Shown one piece after another: positions 1 through 10,172 of a DNA stretch of 64,000 nucleotides. A program made the position numbers and the translations under genes. A model generated the notes under the pieces. That model saw nothing but the letters and a program-made list of their open reading frames with translations. It did no database searches and was not told the origin of the DNA. Source of the DNA: Ectopseudomonas mendocina (GTDB lineage: Bacteria > Pseudomonadota > Gammaproteobacteria > Pseudomonadales > Pseudomonadaceae); assembly GCF_007049795.1 (NCBI RefSeq), contig NZ_SCFY01000003.1, positions 186,001-250,000 of the forward strand, read 5' to 3'. The stretch's first letter is position 1; each line of letters starts with the position of its first letter.

Positions 1-277
1 GCAGCAGGCCTTCGCCCAGGCCCAGCGGCGCTCACTGCAGCAATGGCTGCAGGCCCTCGGCGCACCACCTGGCATCCAGCTAGGCGCAGAGGATAACTGG
101 GCCACGCTACTGGGTCGCAGCCACGCCGACTGGATGAAGCAACCCGGCGTGAGCCAAAAGAGCGCTGAGCGTCTGTTGGCGTTCTTCAGCCACCCCGAGG
201 TTCAGCGCCTGGGCGCGCAACTGCAGGAGGCCGGCACCGTCGGTTTCCTGCAGCAGGAAAATTCACCGCGCGGTTGA
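1..277 (+). CDS. ligB: C-terminal end of a probable NAD+-dependent DNA ligase LigB (partial)
   Basis: The reading frame is open from base 2 and ends with TGA at 275-277, so only the last 91 codons are present. The tail contains a WLQALG segment, then W-x2-LLGRS, W-x3-PGVS and HPEVQRL, and it ends with a GTVGFL stretch. As I remember the family, the short LigB ligases (about 550-560 residues, lacking the BRCT domain) end in a helix-hairpin-helix region with this layout, where helices pack against DNA backbone. The identification rests on recalled family pattern only, because the catalytic adenylation domain is outside the window. The rest of the protein should lie immediately upstream. Another HhH-containing DNA repair protein is possible. 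Confidence 0.6.
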   Translation, partial: QQAFAQAQRRSLQQWLQALGAPPGIQLGAEDNWATLLGRSHADWMKQPGVSQKSAERLLAFFSHPEVQRLGAQLQEAGTVGFLQQENSPRG

Positions 278-361
278 CCCGGGTCAGCAGATGACTCACT
301 CGAGTCGAACCTCGCGCGGTAACCAGGGTCACTTCGAAGTAGACCTACACGAGGACAGACC

Positions 362-757
362 ATGATTCGTCAAACCGCCTTGCTCGGCCTGTTGCTGGCC
401 GCCAATCTCAACGCCACGCCCATCCTCGCTGCGGAAGGCGACGGTGGCTGTACGGCCAAGCGCCAGGTCATCGAGGAGAAGATCGAGGCCGCGCGCAAGA
501 ACGGCAACACGCAGCAACTGGATGGATTGCAAGGGGCGCTGGGCAATGTGGAAATAAATTGCGACGACGCCACCCTGCACAGTGATCGCCTGGCCAGCGT
601 CAAGGAAGCCCGTGAGGAAGTGCAGGAGCGCGAGATGGATCTGCGCGAAGCCATGGGCAAGGGCGATCAGAAAAAGATCGCCAAGCGTCAGGCCAAGTTG
701 GCCGAGGCGCGCGCCGAACTGGAGCAGGCCGAGGCCGAAGCGCGCGCCGATCAGTAA
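362..757 (+). CDS. DUF1090 family exported protein (YqjC-like)
   Basis: A 131-residue protein with an N-terminal signal peptide (about residues 1-23, ending in LAA) and then a short charged helical domain. A Cys near residue 30 (GGCTAKR) and another near 60 (INCDD) are the typical pair of this family and probably form a disulfide. The C-terminal half is rich in Glu, Lys and Ala with heptad-like spacing and should be a coiled coil. E. coli YqjC, a periplasmic protein of unknown function, has the same plan. A GAGGA ribosome site lies 7 bases before the ATG. The gene overlaps the convergent cytochrome gene by 7 bases at the stops. Function is unknown; family assignment is fairly sure. Confidence 0.8.
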   Translation: MIRQTALLGLLLAANLNATPILAAEGDGGCTAKRQVIEEKIEAARKNGNTQQLDGLQGALGNVEINCDDATLHSDRLASVKEAREEVQEREMDLREAMGKGDQKKIAKRQAKLAEARAELEQAEAEARADQ

Positions 758-1200
758 GCGCGAAACGCCTTGTGGCAGGCCTCGCAACTGTCCTCGATGG
801 CCTGCACTGCCGGCTCCAGCTCGGAGCGGCGTAACGGCGGAGCGGTCGTCGCCTGCACCAGTGCGGCGGTGGCCTGCTCCAGATCACGCGCCATCTTCTG
901 GAATTGCTCCTGGCGCTGCCAGACCTCGGGATTGGCCTTGCTGCGCTCGTCGTCACGTACCTGTGGAAAGTGCTGCCAGGGCTCGTGCGACAGACGCTCG
1001 AGCTTGGCTGCGCCGCTGATGAATGCGGCTTCGTCGTAGGGAATACGATTGCGCAACATCCCACCGAGGTCTTCGCTGACCTTGAGCATCTCCTTGAACG
1101 CGGCTTGGCGCTTGCCCAACGGCGAGTTGGGGTCGACCCCACCACAAGCAGCCAGGGTCAGGCAGATGCAGGTGAGCAGCAGGAGTTTCTTCAAGGTCAT
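751..1200 (-). CDS. Cytochrome c' family lipoprotein
   Basis: A 149-residue protein starting with a lipoprotein signal peptide: basic start, hydrophobic core and lipobox LAAC near residue 19, so the mature protein should be lipid-anchored. The heme motif CEACH lies close to the C terminus and is followed by KAFR, which is the arrangement of cytochrome c' (four-helix bundle, heme attached near the end, His as fifth ligand). Such proteins bind NO or CO or act in minor electron transfer; no partner is evident here. I chose ATG 1200 over the in-frame GTG 1206 because GGAAG lies 8 bases before the ATG and only 2 before the GTG. It ends inside the end of the DUF1090 gene. Confidence 0.8.
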   Translation of the reverse strand: MTLKKLLLLTCICLTLAACGGVDPNSPLGKRQAAFKEMLKVSEDLGGMLRNRIPYDEAAFISGAAKLERLSHEPWQHFPQVRDDERSKANPEVWQRQEQFQKMARDLEQATAALVQATTAPPLRRSELEPAVQAIEDSCEACHKAFRAY

Positions 1201-1311
1201 CGACACGACTTCCAGGCGACAAGGGGCCGACAGTATCGCGGCTCACCCCGGCCGGGCCAAGCGACCTCTTGTCACAACGGCTGCCTTTCCTGCCTTGCAG
1301 TCAGCCAGTGT

Positions 1312-1701
1312 TCAGCTAGCGGACACCACGAACAACGCCGCGATCAGCCCCATCCCGGCGAACCACACCAGCGAGCGAACAGGGCCCCAGTCGGCCAGGT
1401 AGCAGATGAAATACAGCACACGGCTGACGATGAACGCCATGGCCAACTGGTCGAGCAGCGCTTGCTCGGCGCCACCGGCCTGGTGCGCGATGATCACTGC
1501 GGCGGCGAACGCCGGAGTCACCTCGAAGCCATTGAGCTGGGCGTTGTTGGCGCGCTTACGCCAGCCCTCCAGCGTGCCCAGGAAGGCGCGCGGGTCCTGA
1601 TTGGCGCGCGGCCCGTAGCCGGGGCCAAGGAACTTGGCAGTGGCAGTGCCCAGGTAGGGCAGAAAGATGGCGATCAGTACGCACCAGTAGGCAAGGGTCA
1701 T
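1312..1701 (-). CDS. MAPEG family membrane protein
   Basis: A 129-residue protein with four predicted membrane segments: the N terminus (YWCVLIAIFLPYLG), a segment after EVTPAFAAAVI, a third around MAFIVSRVLYFI, and a final one ending in LIAALFVVS. The motif RANNAQLNGFE between the first two segments and SRVLYFICY are typical of the bacterial MAPEG branch (COG3686). Eukaryotic relatives are glutathione S-transferases or leukotriene synthases; the bacterial branch has no firm function. It is transcribed in the same direction as the thioesterase upstream, with 125 bases between them, and may be in its own unit. Confidence 0.8.
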   Translation of the reverse strand: MTLAYWCVLIAIFLPYLGTATAKFLGPGYGPRANQDPRAFLGTLEGWRKRANNAQLNGFEVTPAFAAAVIIAHQAGGAEQALLDQLAMAFIVSRVLYFICYLADWGPVRSLVWFAGMGLIAALFVVSAS

Positions 1702-1826
1702 GGTGTGGCTTCACTCGAAAGGTCGGGAAGCCAAGCCTGAGCGAGCGCCCCGTTACCGTCCATGGCCGCGCCGGCCCATGATGCCGGCGCTTCGGCCAAG
1801 CCTGCGGCCAGACTGGCCAGTGCGGC

Positions 1827-2216
1827 TCAGCCGGGGAAGCGATCCTTGGCGTAGGTGATCGCCGTCTTGCCGTGAGGGGCCGGCAAGCCATCCTCACCGA
1901 GGTTGACGAACACCAGCTTGTCGATGGTCAGGATGCTCTTGCGGGTTACCTTGTTGCGCACTTCGCAGCACAGGGTGATGGAGGTGCGGCCAAACTCGGT
2001 AGCAGTGATACCCAGCTCGATGATGTCGCTCTGCCGCGCCGAGCTGACGAAGTTGATCTCGGAGATGTACTTGGTCACCACGCGCTGATTGTCGAGCTGG
2101 ACGATGGCGTAGATCGCTGCTTCTTCATCGATCCATTTCAGCAGGCTGCCGCCGAACAGAGTGCCGTTGGGGTTGAGATCCTCGGGCTTGATCCACTTGC
2201 GAGTATGGAAATTCAT
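1827..2216 (-). CDS. Acyl-CoA thioesterase, hotdog fold (YciA/BFIT-like)
   Basis: A 129-residue single hotdog domain. The motif NPNGTLFGGSLLKWIDEEA is the signature of the acyl-CoA hydrolase (BACH/YciA) branch: the Asp/Glu and the GG turn sit at the substrate thioester. It would hydrolyse acyl-CoA to free acid and CoA in the cytoplasm. A longer in-frame extension upstream exists, but ATG 2216 has a good GGAGGA site 6 bases before it and gives the family length. The start faces the ahcY promoter region, so the two genes are divergent with 359 bases between them. Confidence 0.85.
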   Translation of the reverse strand: MNFHTRKWIKPEDLNPNGTLFGGSLLKWIDEEAAIYAIVQLDNQRVVTKYISEINFVSSARQSDIIELGITATEFGRTSITLCCEVRNKVTRKSILTIDKLVFVNLGEDGLPAPHGKTAITYAKDRFPG

Positions 2217-2325
2217 GCAGTGTCCTCCGTGCCAGATTGGGCGCCCATGATGCGCCCGCAGCGCTGCGCTTGTCGTTGCATCGCTGGCTATGACAATCAT
2301 AGCCAGGCAAATGCGACGGAAAGCC

Positions 2326-2354
2326 TTGGGCTGCGCCGCGTACACGGCTATAAT
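2326..2354 (+). promoter_or_regulatory. Sigma-70 promoter of ahcY
   Basis: A perfect -10 hexamer TATAAT at 2349-2354 is preceded, with a 17-base spacer, by TTGGGC at 2326-2331. Transcription would start near 2361, about 40 bases before the riboswitch and 215 bases before the coding start. The long leader fits a structured RNA between promoter and gene. Confidence 0.6.
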
Positions 2355-2402
2355 TTGCCGGTTTCACGCAACCGGCACCGCTCCGGTTGTGCCCGCCACC
2401 TG

Positions 2403-3964
<1,562 letters not shown>

Positions 3965-3969
3965 TGCGT

Positions 3970-4040
3970 AGGGTGGATAAGCCCTTGGCTTATCCACCGC
4001 CGACTTCCAGCAAGGTGGATGGGTAAACGCCATCCACCCT
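3970..4040. repeat. Twin inverted repeats between ahcY and metF
   Basis: Two hairpins in tandem. The first has a perfect 12-base stem (GGTGGATAAGCC at 3972-3983 and its complement at 3987-3998). The second has a 9-base stem (4014-4022 with 4030-4038). The ends are also complementary (AGGGTGGAT and ATCCACCCT). No T-run follows, so it is more likely a REP-like element of the GTAGGGT type, or an RNA stabiliser, than a strong terminator. Confidence 0.65.
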
Positions 4041-4063
4041 AAGTCTCCAAGGCTAGAAACCCT

Positions 4064-4909
4064 ATGAGCCAACAACGCCGCTACAGCTTCGAGTTCTTCC
4101 CTACCAAGACCGAAGCCGGGCATGAAAAACTGATGGATGTGGCGCGCCAACTGGCGACCTACAACCCCGATTTCTTCTCCTGCACCTATGGCGCCGGCGG
4201 TTCGACCCGCGACCGCACCGTCAACACCGTGCTGCAACTCGATGGCGAGATCAAAGTACCCACCGCACCGCACCTGTCCTGCGTGGGCGACAGCAAAGCA
4301 GAGCTGCGCGAGCTGCTGAACCTGTACAAGGATGCCGGCATCAAGCGCATCGTTGCCCTGCGTGGTGACCTACCATCCGGCATGGGCATGGCCAGCGGTG
4401 AGCTGCGCTACGCCAACGAACTGGTCGAGTTCATCCGCAGCGAAACCGGTGATCACTTCCACATCGAGGTAGCCGCCTACCCGGAGATGCATCCGCAGGC
4501 ACGTAACCTCGAGGACGATATCGCCAACTTCGTGCGCAAGGCCAAGGCCGGTGCCGACAGTGCCATCACCCAATACTTCTTCAACGCCGACAGCTACTTC
4601 TACTTCGTCGAGCGCGTGCAGAAGCTGGGCGTGGACATTCCAGTGGTGCCAGGCATCATGCCGATCACCAACTACAGCAAGCTGGCGCGCTTCTCCGACG
4701 CCTGCGGCGCTGAAATCCCACGCTGGGTGCGCAAGCAACTGGAAGCCTACGGCGACGATGCCGACAGCATTCGCGTCTTCGGCGAACAGGTCATCACCGA
4801 GATGTGCGAACGCCTGCTGCAAGGCGGCGCGCCCGGCCTGCACTTCTACAGCATGAACCTGGCAGGTCCCAGCCAGGCCATCTGGAACAACCTCGACCTC
4901 AAACGTTGA
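4064..4909 (+). CDS. metF: 5,10-methylenetetrahydrofolate reductase
   Basis: A 281-residue TIM-barrel flavoprotein that reduces methylene-THF to methyl-THF for methionine synthesis. The start SFEFFPTKT is the family signature with the catalytic Glu; CTYGAGGSTRD, ALRGDLP, HIEVAAYPEMHP and ITQYFFN follow in the usual order and bind FAD and folate. Length matches E. coli MetF (296) and the Pseudomonas protein. It lies 99 bases after ahcY with hairpins between, so it may be read through from the ahcY promoter or have its own. The two products act in sequence in the methyl cycle (homocysteine made by AhcY is methylated with the product of MetF). Confidence 0.96.
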   Translation: MSQQRRYSFEFFPTKTEAGHEKLMDVARQLATYNPDFFSCTYGAGGSTRDRTVNTVLQLDGEIKVPTAPHLSCVGDSKAELRELLNLYKDAGIKRIVALRGDLPSGMGMASGELRYANELVEFIRSETGDHFHIEVAAYPEMHPQARNLEDDIANFVRKAKAGADSAITQYFFNADSYFYFVERVQKLGVDIPVVPGIMPITNYSKLARFSDACGAEIPRWVRKQLEAYGDDADSIRVFGEQVITEMCERLLQGGAPGLHFYSMNLAGPSQAIWNNLDLKR

Positions 4910-4915
4910 CGGGCA

Positions 4916-4936
4916 GGGAGCCGCACAGCGGCTCCC
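4916..4936 (+). terminator. GC-rich hairpin after metF
   Basis: A perfect 9-base stem (GGGAGCCGC, loop ACA, GCGGCTCCC) starts 7 bases after the metF stop. It has no T-run, so termination would be weak or Rho-linked; it may also be half of a REP sequence. Confidence 0.4.
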
Positions 4937-4955
4937 ACGCTCAAGGATGAGCCCT

Positions 4956-7118
4956 ATGACAATCAAGCGCCTCTTCCCCTTCGCCTTGCTCGCCAGCCTG
5001 CACACGCCCGCTGCGCTGGCCAGCTCCGACATGACCTGCACACCGAGCTGGAAGCTGATTTCCGACCAGCTTTCGGGGTGCAACAACCTGGCCTTTCTCA
5101 GCCCCGGCAACGACAGCCGCGTCAATTTGCAACTGCTGCTCGACGACGCCGGCCACCTGAAGCTGACGCGCGAACCGCTGGCACTCGAAGGCTACGAATA
5201 CGGCTACGGCCTGGTGCCCTTCAGCCTCGGCATGCTCGACCCGAGCCGCGCCCGTAGCGAAGCGGCCGAGACGGACGAGCAAGCCGCCGAGCCGGACGCG
5301 GCGTACCTGATCGAGGCCCTGCAGCGCCTGGGCGTCGACAGCGAGGCGGATGCTTTCGCCGTGCACCACTTCGCTGAAGGCGAGGGCAATCGCTGCCGCA
5401 GCAACGACCTGCAGGCCATGCGCGGCTTCGTCGATGCGCTCAGCGCCACGCCAGAGCTGGCCGCGAGCGAGACACAGGCGCTGGCCCGTTCGCGGCGCAG
5501 CCTGCTGAGCCTGTGCGGTGAGGGCGATCCACAAACGCAGGACATTCTGCCGCAAGCGACGCAACTGCAGTCGCCCGCTGCCCAGGCCTTCGGGGACTAC
5601 CTGCGCGGCGCCGACGCGTTCTATCGCGGCGACTTCGATCAGGCGCATGAACGTTTCGCCGAACTCGCACACAGCGAGCAGCCCTGGCTGAGCGAAACCG
5701 CCCAGTACCTGCTCGGCCGTGTCGCGCTGAACCGGGCGCAGCTCCACGCCTTCGATGAATACGGTTTCTTCAGCCCCGAGCAGGTCGATAAAACCAACCT
5801 CGACGCCAGCGCGAAGGCCTTCGAACAGTATCTGAATAACTATCCACAGGGGCTCTACAGCGACTCGGCGCGGGGCCTGCAGCGCCGCGTGTACTGGCTT
5901 GCCGGTGACACCCGGCGATTCGCCGAGGCCTTTGCCCGGCAATTCGAGCGTGGCGCGCAGCAGGTCGACATGCCTGCGCTGATCGAGGAAATGGACGGCA
6001 AACTGCTGCCCAGCCTCGCCCCGGACGCCATCGAAGACCCGCTGCTGCTGGCCATGGTCGACCTGATTCATCTGCGCGCCCCCGGCAGCAACAGCCAGCC
6101 GCGCCTCAGCCTCGAGCAATTGCAGGCACAGCAGCCGCGCTTCGCCAGCCAACCTGACCTACATGCCTACCTGGTCGCTGCCTGGCATTTCTATCGCAGT
6201 GAGAACGCCGAGCAGACTCTCGCCGCCCTGCCGGATGCCGAAGGTGGGCCTCTGAACGCCCTCGTCTTCAGCCAAGAAACGCTGCGCGGCCTGGCACTGG
6301 AAGCCAAGGGCGAGACGACCCAGGCACTGCAGCACTGGCAGGCGCTACTGGCACGCAGCCAAGACCCGCTGCAGCAGGCACAACTGCAACTGGCGCTGGC
6401 CTTGAACTACGAGCGCAGTGGCGAACTGGACAAGGTATTCGCCGCCGCTTCGCCGATCACCACCGCGCCGATCCGCGAACGCCTGCTGGCCTATGGTGCC
6501 GGCCCCGAGCTGCTGCGCAAGCAGGCTGGCGACGCACAGGCACCTGCAAGCGAGCGGGCAACTGCGCTGTATGCCCTGCTCTACCGTGACCTGGATTATG
6601 GCCGCTACGCCGACTTTCTCAGCGATTTCGCGCAATACCCTTACAAGCCGGAACAGCCTGCGCCGCGCCTCGATCCAGGCCTGTTTGCCTGGGCCGGCGG
6701 CAGCGATGCCGGCTACGTCTGCCCGAGCCTGGTCAAGATCGCCGAACGCCTCGCCGCCAATGCCGAGGACGCCCAAGGCATGCTGTGCCTGGGCGACTTC
6801 GTCCGTGTCCACGGCCTCGACGAACACTGGCTGAACCGTCCGCCGGCGACTGGCGAACTGGGCAGCGCGCCAAGTCAGTTCCAGGGGTCGTCCTTTTCTC
6901 GCCTGGCCGCCTACCAGATGTTGCTGGCTGCGCCCCAAGTCAGCCGCGAGGACAAGGCCTACGCGCTGTTTCGCGCGATCAACTGCTACGCGCCCAGCGG
7001 CTACAACAGCTGCGACGGCCAGGACATCGGCAAGGATCAGCGCAAGCAGTGGTTCCAGACTCTCAAGCGTAGCTACGCGGACACCCAGTGGGCACAGCGA
7101 CTCAAGTACTACTGGTAG
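4956..7118 (+). CDS. Large exported protein with TPR-like helical repeats, unknown function
   Basis: A 720-residue protein with a signal peptide (about residues 1-23, ending ALASS). The rest is almost wholly helical. Several stretches look like tetratricopeptide repeats, for example AFGDYLRGADAFYRGDFDQAHERF and LSETAQYLLGRVALN around residues 205-270, and QLQLALALNYERSGELDKVF near 480. Two Cys residues near the C-terminal third (CPSLVKI, CLGDF) and two more (NCYAP, SCDGQ) may form disulfides. I chose ATG 4956, with AAGGA 8 bases before it, over ATG 4947, which overlaps that site. The end overlaps the next gene by 31 bases, so the two are translationally linked. I do not recognise a function; an envelope scaffold or assembly role is only a guess. 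Confidence 0.75.
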   Translation: MTIKRLFPFALLASLHTPAALASSDMTCTPSWKLISDQLSGCNNLAFLSPGNDSRVNLQLLLDDAGHLKLTREPLALEGYEYGYGLVPFSLGMLDPSRARSEAAETDEQAAEPDAAYLIEALQRLGVDSEADAFAVHHFAEGEGNRCRSNDLQAMRGFVDALSATPELAASETQALARSRRSLLSLCGEGDPQTQDILPQATQLQSPAAQAFGDYLRGADAFYRGDFDQAHERFAELAHSEQPWLSETAQYLLGRVALNRAQLHAFDEYGFFSPEQVDKTNLDASAKAFEQYLNNYPQGLYSDSARGLQRRVYWLAGDTRRFAEAFARQFERGAQQVDMPALIEEMDGKLLPSLAPDAIEDPLLLAMVDLIHLRAPGSNSQPRLSLEQLQAQQPRFASQPDLHAYLVAAWHFYRSENAEQTLAALPDAEGGPLNALVFSQETLRGLALEAKGETTQALQHWQALLARSQDPLQQAQLQLALALNYERSGELDKVFAAASPITTAPIRERLLAYGAGPELLRKQAGDAQAPASERATALYALLYRDLDYGRYADFLSDFAQYPYKPEQPAPRLDPGLFAWAGGSDAGYVCPSLVKIAERLAANAEDAQGMLCLGDFVRVHGLDEHWLNRPPATGELGSAPSQFQGSSFSRLAAYQMLLAAPQVSREDKAYALFRAINCYAPSGYNSCDGQDIGKDQRKQWFQTLKRSYADTQWAQRLKYYW

Positions 7119-7852
7119 GCCTGCTCCTGCTGGCAGCCGGCCTGCCGGTGCAGGCCGCGCGCGTCGACGCCGCTGAGCACCAGGCCTTCTGGCTGTGGGC
7201 CGGCGTGACGCCACAGCCGGTGCTGGCCAAAGCCCGTACCCTATACGTGCTGCAGGGGCAGATCGATGGTCCACGCCGCGCTGGCGATCCATCGGCGCGG
7301 ATGCAGGCACAGAACCCGGCCACGCCCAAGCTGTCGGAGGATATCGAACTCTGGGTGGTGTATCGCGCGCATACCCTGGACTGGAGCGAGGAAGTGTTCG
7401 CCCTGCTGCTGAGCCAATTGCAGCGCTGGCAGCGTTCCGGCAACCGGGTCAGCGGGGTGCAGATCGACTTCGATGCACAAACGCTGCGTCTGGATCGCTA
7501 CGCCGCCTTCCTCGAAGACCTGCGCCAGCGCCTGCCGCAGCAGTACCGCCTGAGTATCACCGGCCTGCTCGACTGGGCCGGTAATGCCGACCCGGCGGCG
7601 CTCAACCGTCTCGCCGGGGTGGTCGATGAAGTGGTGATGCAGACTTACCAGGGCCGCCACAGCATCGCTGGCTACCAGCGCTACCTGCCGAGCATTGCGC
7701 GGCTGCGGTTGCCGTTTCGCATCGGCCTGATACAAAACGGCGAATGGCAGGCGCCGGATTACCTGCAAAGCAGTCCCTGGTTCCGCGGCTATGTGGTATT
7801 TCTGCTGAACCCGAGCGAACCCGCAACCGACGCACCAGCCACCAGGCACTGA
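7088..7852 (+). CDS. DUF3142 family exported protein
   Basis: A 254-residue protein with a signal peptide (about residues 1-23, ending PVQAA). The body has LYVLQGQID, ELWVVYR, and GVQIDFDAQTLRLDRYAAFLEDLR near residues 120-143. The strand motif ending in IDFD and the later VVDEVVMQTYQG recall the barrel of glycoside-hydrolase-like proteins (GH18 type), in which such Asp residues line the active site; this is inference. It starts with GTG inside the previous gene (31-base overlap), so both proteins are probably made together in the envelope. No substrate can be named. Confidence 0.75.
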   Translation: MGTATQVLLVGLLLLAAGLPVQAARVDAAEHQAFWLWAGVTPQPVLAKARTLYVLQGQIDGPRRAGDPSARMQAQNPATPKLSEDIELWVVYRAHTLDWSEEVFALLLSQLQRWQRSGNRVSGVQIDFDAQTLRLDRYAAFLEDLRQRLPQQYRLSITGLLDWAGNADPAALNRLAGVVDEVVMQTYQGRHSIAGYQRYLPSIARLRLPFRIGLIQNGEWQAPDYLQSSPWFRGYVVFLLNPSEPATDAPATRH

Positions 7853-7949
7853 ACGCCCGACACAGACAACCGCAACACCCACGGCGACAACCTATTCGAA
7901 CGCCTCCGCGCCAACCTTCGGCGCAAGCTTGCCACCAGGACCACATTTC

Positions 7950-9323
7950 ATGCTCAAACGCTCCACGATCAACGCCTCCGTCAGCCCCAAGGGCAGCCTG
8001 GAAACCCTCTCCCAGCGCGAAGTGCAGCAACTGCGCGAGACCGGCTCGGGCAGCGTCTACCGCCTGTTCCGCCAGTGCGCCCTGGCGATCCTCAATACCG
8101 GCTCGCACAGCGACAACGCCAAGACCATCCTCGAAGCCTACCCGGACTTCGAAGTGAAGATTCACCAGCAGGATCGCGGCATCCGTCTGGAGCTGATCAA
8201 CGCCCCGGCCGACGCCTTCGTCGATGGCGAGATGATCGCCAGCACCCGCGAGATGTTGTTCAGCGCGCTGCGCGACATCGTCTTCACGCAAAGCGAGCTG
8301 GAGCACAAGCGCATCGACCTGGACAGCTCCGAAGGCATCACCGATTACGTCTTCCACCTGCTGCGCAACGCACAGACCCTGCGCAGCGGCGTCGAGCCGA
8401 AGATGGTGGTGTGCTGGGGCGGCCATTCGATCAGCACCGAGGAATACAAGTACACCAAGAAGGTCGGTCACGAGCTGGGCCTGCGCGGCCTGGACATCTG
8501 CACCGGCTGCGGCCCAGGCGTGATGAAGGGGCCGATGAAGGGCGCCACCATCAGCCACGCCAAGCAGCGCAACCTCACCGGCCGCTACCTGGGCCTGACA
8601 GAACCGGGGATCATCGCCGCCGAAGCGCCGAACCCGATCGTCAACGAGCTGGTGATTCTGCCGGATATCGAAAAGCGCCTGGAGGCTTTCGTTCGCGTCG
8701 GCCACGGCATCATCATCTTCCCGGGTGGCGCTGGTACTGCCGAAGAATTCCTCTACCTGCTGGGCATCCTCACCCACCCGGACAACCAGGATCTGCCCTT
8801 CCCGGTCATTCTTACCGGACCGAAAAGCGCCGGGCCGTACCTGCAGCAGCTGCATGATTTCATCGGCGCCACTCTCGGCGCAGCGGCGCAGCAACGCTAC
8901 CGCATGATCGTCAACGACCCAGCTGAAGTTGCCCGCGAAATGGCCGTCGGCATCAAGGCCGTGCGTCAGTTCCGCCGCGAGCGCAACGACGCCTTCCACT
9001 TCAACTGGCTGCTGAAGATCGACGAGAGCTTCCAGCACCCCTTCGAGCCAACCCATGAATCCATGGCCAGCCTCAACCTGACCCGCGAGCAGCCATTGCA
9101 TCAGTTGGCCGCCAACCTGCGTCGTGCCTTTTCTGGCATCGTCGCCGGCAACGTCAAGGAGAACGGCATCCGTCTGATCGAGGAGCACGGCCCCTACGAG
9201 ATTCGCGGCGAAGCCACCATCATGCGCCCGCTGGATCGCCTGCTGCAGGCCTTCGTCGAGCAACACCGCATGAAGCTGCCGGGCGGCAGCGCCTATGAGC
9301 CCTGCTATCGCGTCATCGATTGA
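7950..9323 (+). CDS. ppnN: Pyrimidine/purine nucleotide 5'-monophosphate nucleosidase
   Basis: A 457-residue homologue of E. coli YgdH/PpnN, which cleaves nucleoside monophosphates to base and ribose 5-phosphate and is stimulated by (p)ppGpp. The central LOG domain carries VVCWGGHSI, CTGCGPGVMKGPMKGA and FPGGAGTAEEFLYLLG, the PGGxGTxxE phosphate-binding and catalytic motif. The N-terminal part (LSQREVQQL through FVDGEM) and C-terminal FSGIVAGNVKENGIR match the PpnN-specific flanking domains. ATG 7950 has AGGA 9 bases before it. It follows the DUF3142 gene by 97 bases. Confidence 0.93.
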   Translation: MLKRSTINASVSPKGSLETLSQREVQQLRETGSGSVYRLFRQCALAILNTGSHSDNAKTILEAYPDFEVKIHQQDRGIRLELINAPADAFVDGEMIASTREMLFSALRDIVFTQSELEHKRIDLDSSEGITDYVFHLLRNAQTLRSGVEPKMVVCWGGHSISTEEYKYTKKVGHELGLRGLDICTGCGPGVMKGPMKGATISHAKQRNLTGRYLGLTEPGIIAAEAPNPIVNELVILPDIEKRLEAFVRVGHGIIIFPGGAGTAEEFLYLLGILTHPDNQDLPFPVILTGPKSAGPYLQQLHDFIGATLGAAAQQRYRMIVNDPAEVAREMAVGIKAVRQFRRERNDAFHFNWLLKIDESFQHPFEPTHESMASLNLTREQPLHQLAANLRRAFSGIVAGNVKENGIRLIEEHGPYEIRGEATIMRPLDRLLQAFVEQHRMKLPGGSAYEPCYRVID

Positions 9324-9374
9324 GGTGGCGTAGGCGCACTTCAAAGGCCATTACAAAATCGCTAATCTGGCGCA

Positions 9375-10133
9375 ATGCCACTATTTCCGCGTCAGATTAT
9401 CACCATACTTTTACTGTGCTTCTGTGCTTTCGCCGCTCGCGGTGAAACGCTGCGCCTGGTCACGGAAGCCTGGGCGCCCTATGTCTACGAGGACAACGGC
9501 CAAGCCGCAGGCCTCGACTACGAAATAACCCGCGAGGTGCTGCAGCGCCTGGGGGTAACGCTGGACCTGCAATTCCTGCCCTGGAAGCGCTGCCTGTTGG
9601 CGCTGGAACAAGGCCGCGCCGATGGAATTCTCGACATATTCCACCTCCCGGAGCGCGAGGCCGACATGCTCTTCGTCGCAGAGCCACTGAGCGAGGTCGA
9701 GCTGGTGCTGTTCCATGCACGTAATCGTCCCTTCCGCTACACCAACATGGAAGACCTGAGCGACCTGGTAATCGGTGTCTCGCCAGGCTACTGGTACAAC
9801 GACGAAACCTTCCGCACCTCGACCCTGTTCAGCCGCGAAGAAGCGCAGAGCCATGAAGCCAACATGGGCAAGCTGATACGCCACCGCGTCGACCTGGTGG
9901 TCAATGACCGGCGCGCCGGCCTCTATCTGATCGCGCAGATGGGTATCGAGGGGCAAATCGACTACCACCGCAAAAGACTCGGGCGCGACCATCTGTACCT
10001 GGCGCTGCGCAAGGATCCGGCGCTGCAGCCACTGGCGCAGGCGTTCGCTCGCGAGCTACGCCGTTTCAAGCGCGAACCCGCCTATGCCCGCCTGCAGGCA
10101 CGCTACGCCAGGCCACACGAACGCCAACCGTGA
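9375..10133 (+). CDS. Periplasmic solute-binding protein, family 3 type
   Basis: A 252-residue protein with a signal peptide (about residues 1-23, ending AARGE) and a single bilobed SBP_bac_3 domain: LRLVTEAWAPYVYEDNGQAAGLDYEITREVLQRLG is the usual first lobe, and the second lobe includes VIGVSPGYWYNDE. No transporter permease or ATPase is nearby, and no kinase or cyclase domain is fused, so it may act as a stand-alone receptor or serve a distant transporter. No ribosome site is visible before the ATG; a TAATCT at 9363-9368 would place a transcript start on the ATG itself, which would make the message leaderless, but that promoter is weak. Confidence 0.8.
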   Translation: MPLFPRQIITILLLCFCAFAARGETLRLVTEAWAPYVYEDNGQAAGLDYEITREVLQRLGVTLDLQFLPWKRCLLALEQGRADGILDIFHLPEREADMLFVAEPLSEVELVLFHARNRPFRYTNMEDLSDLVIGVSPGYWYNDETFRTSTLFSREEAQSHEANMGKLIRHRVDLVVNDRRAGLYLIAQMGIEGQIDYHRKRLGRDHLYLALRKDPALQPLAQAFARELRRFKREPAYARLQARYARPHERQP

Positions 10134-10172
10134 ACCAGCCGACAGGCTGATAGGTGCGCAAGCCTTGCGCTC

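Noticed and set aside
7602..9344. 580-codon minus-strand open frame opposite ppnN
   Set aside because: Antisense shadow of ppnN and DUF3142.
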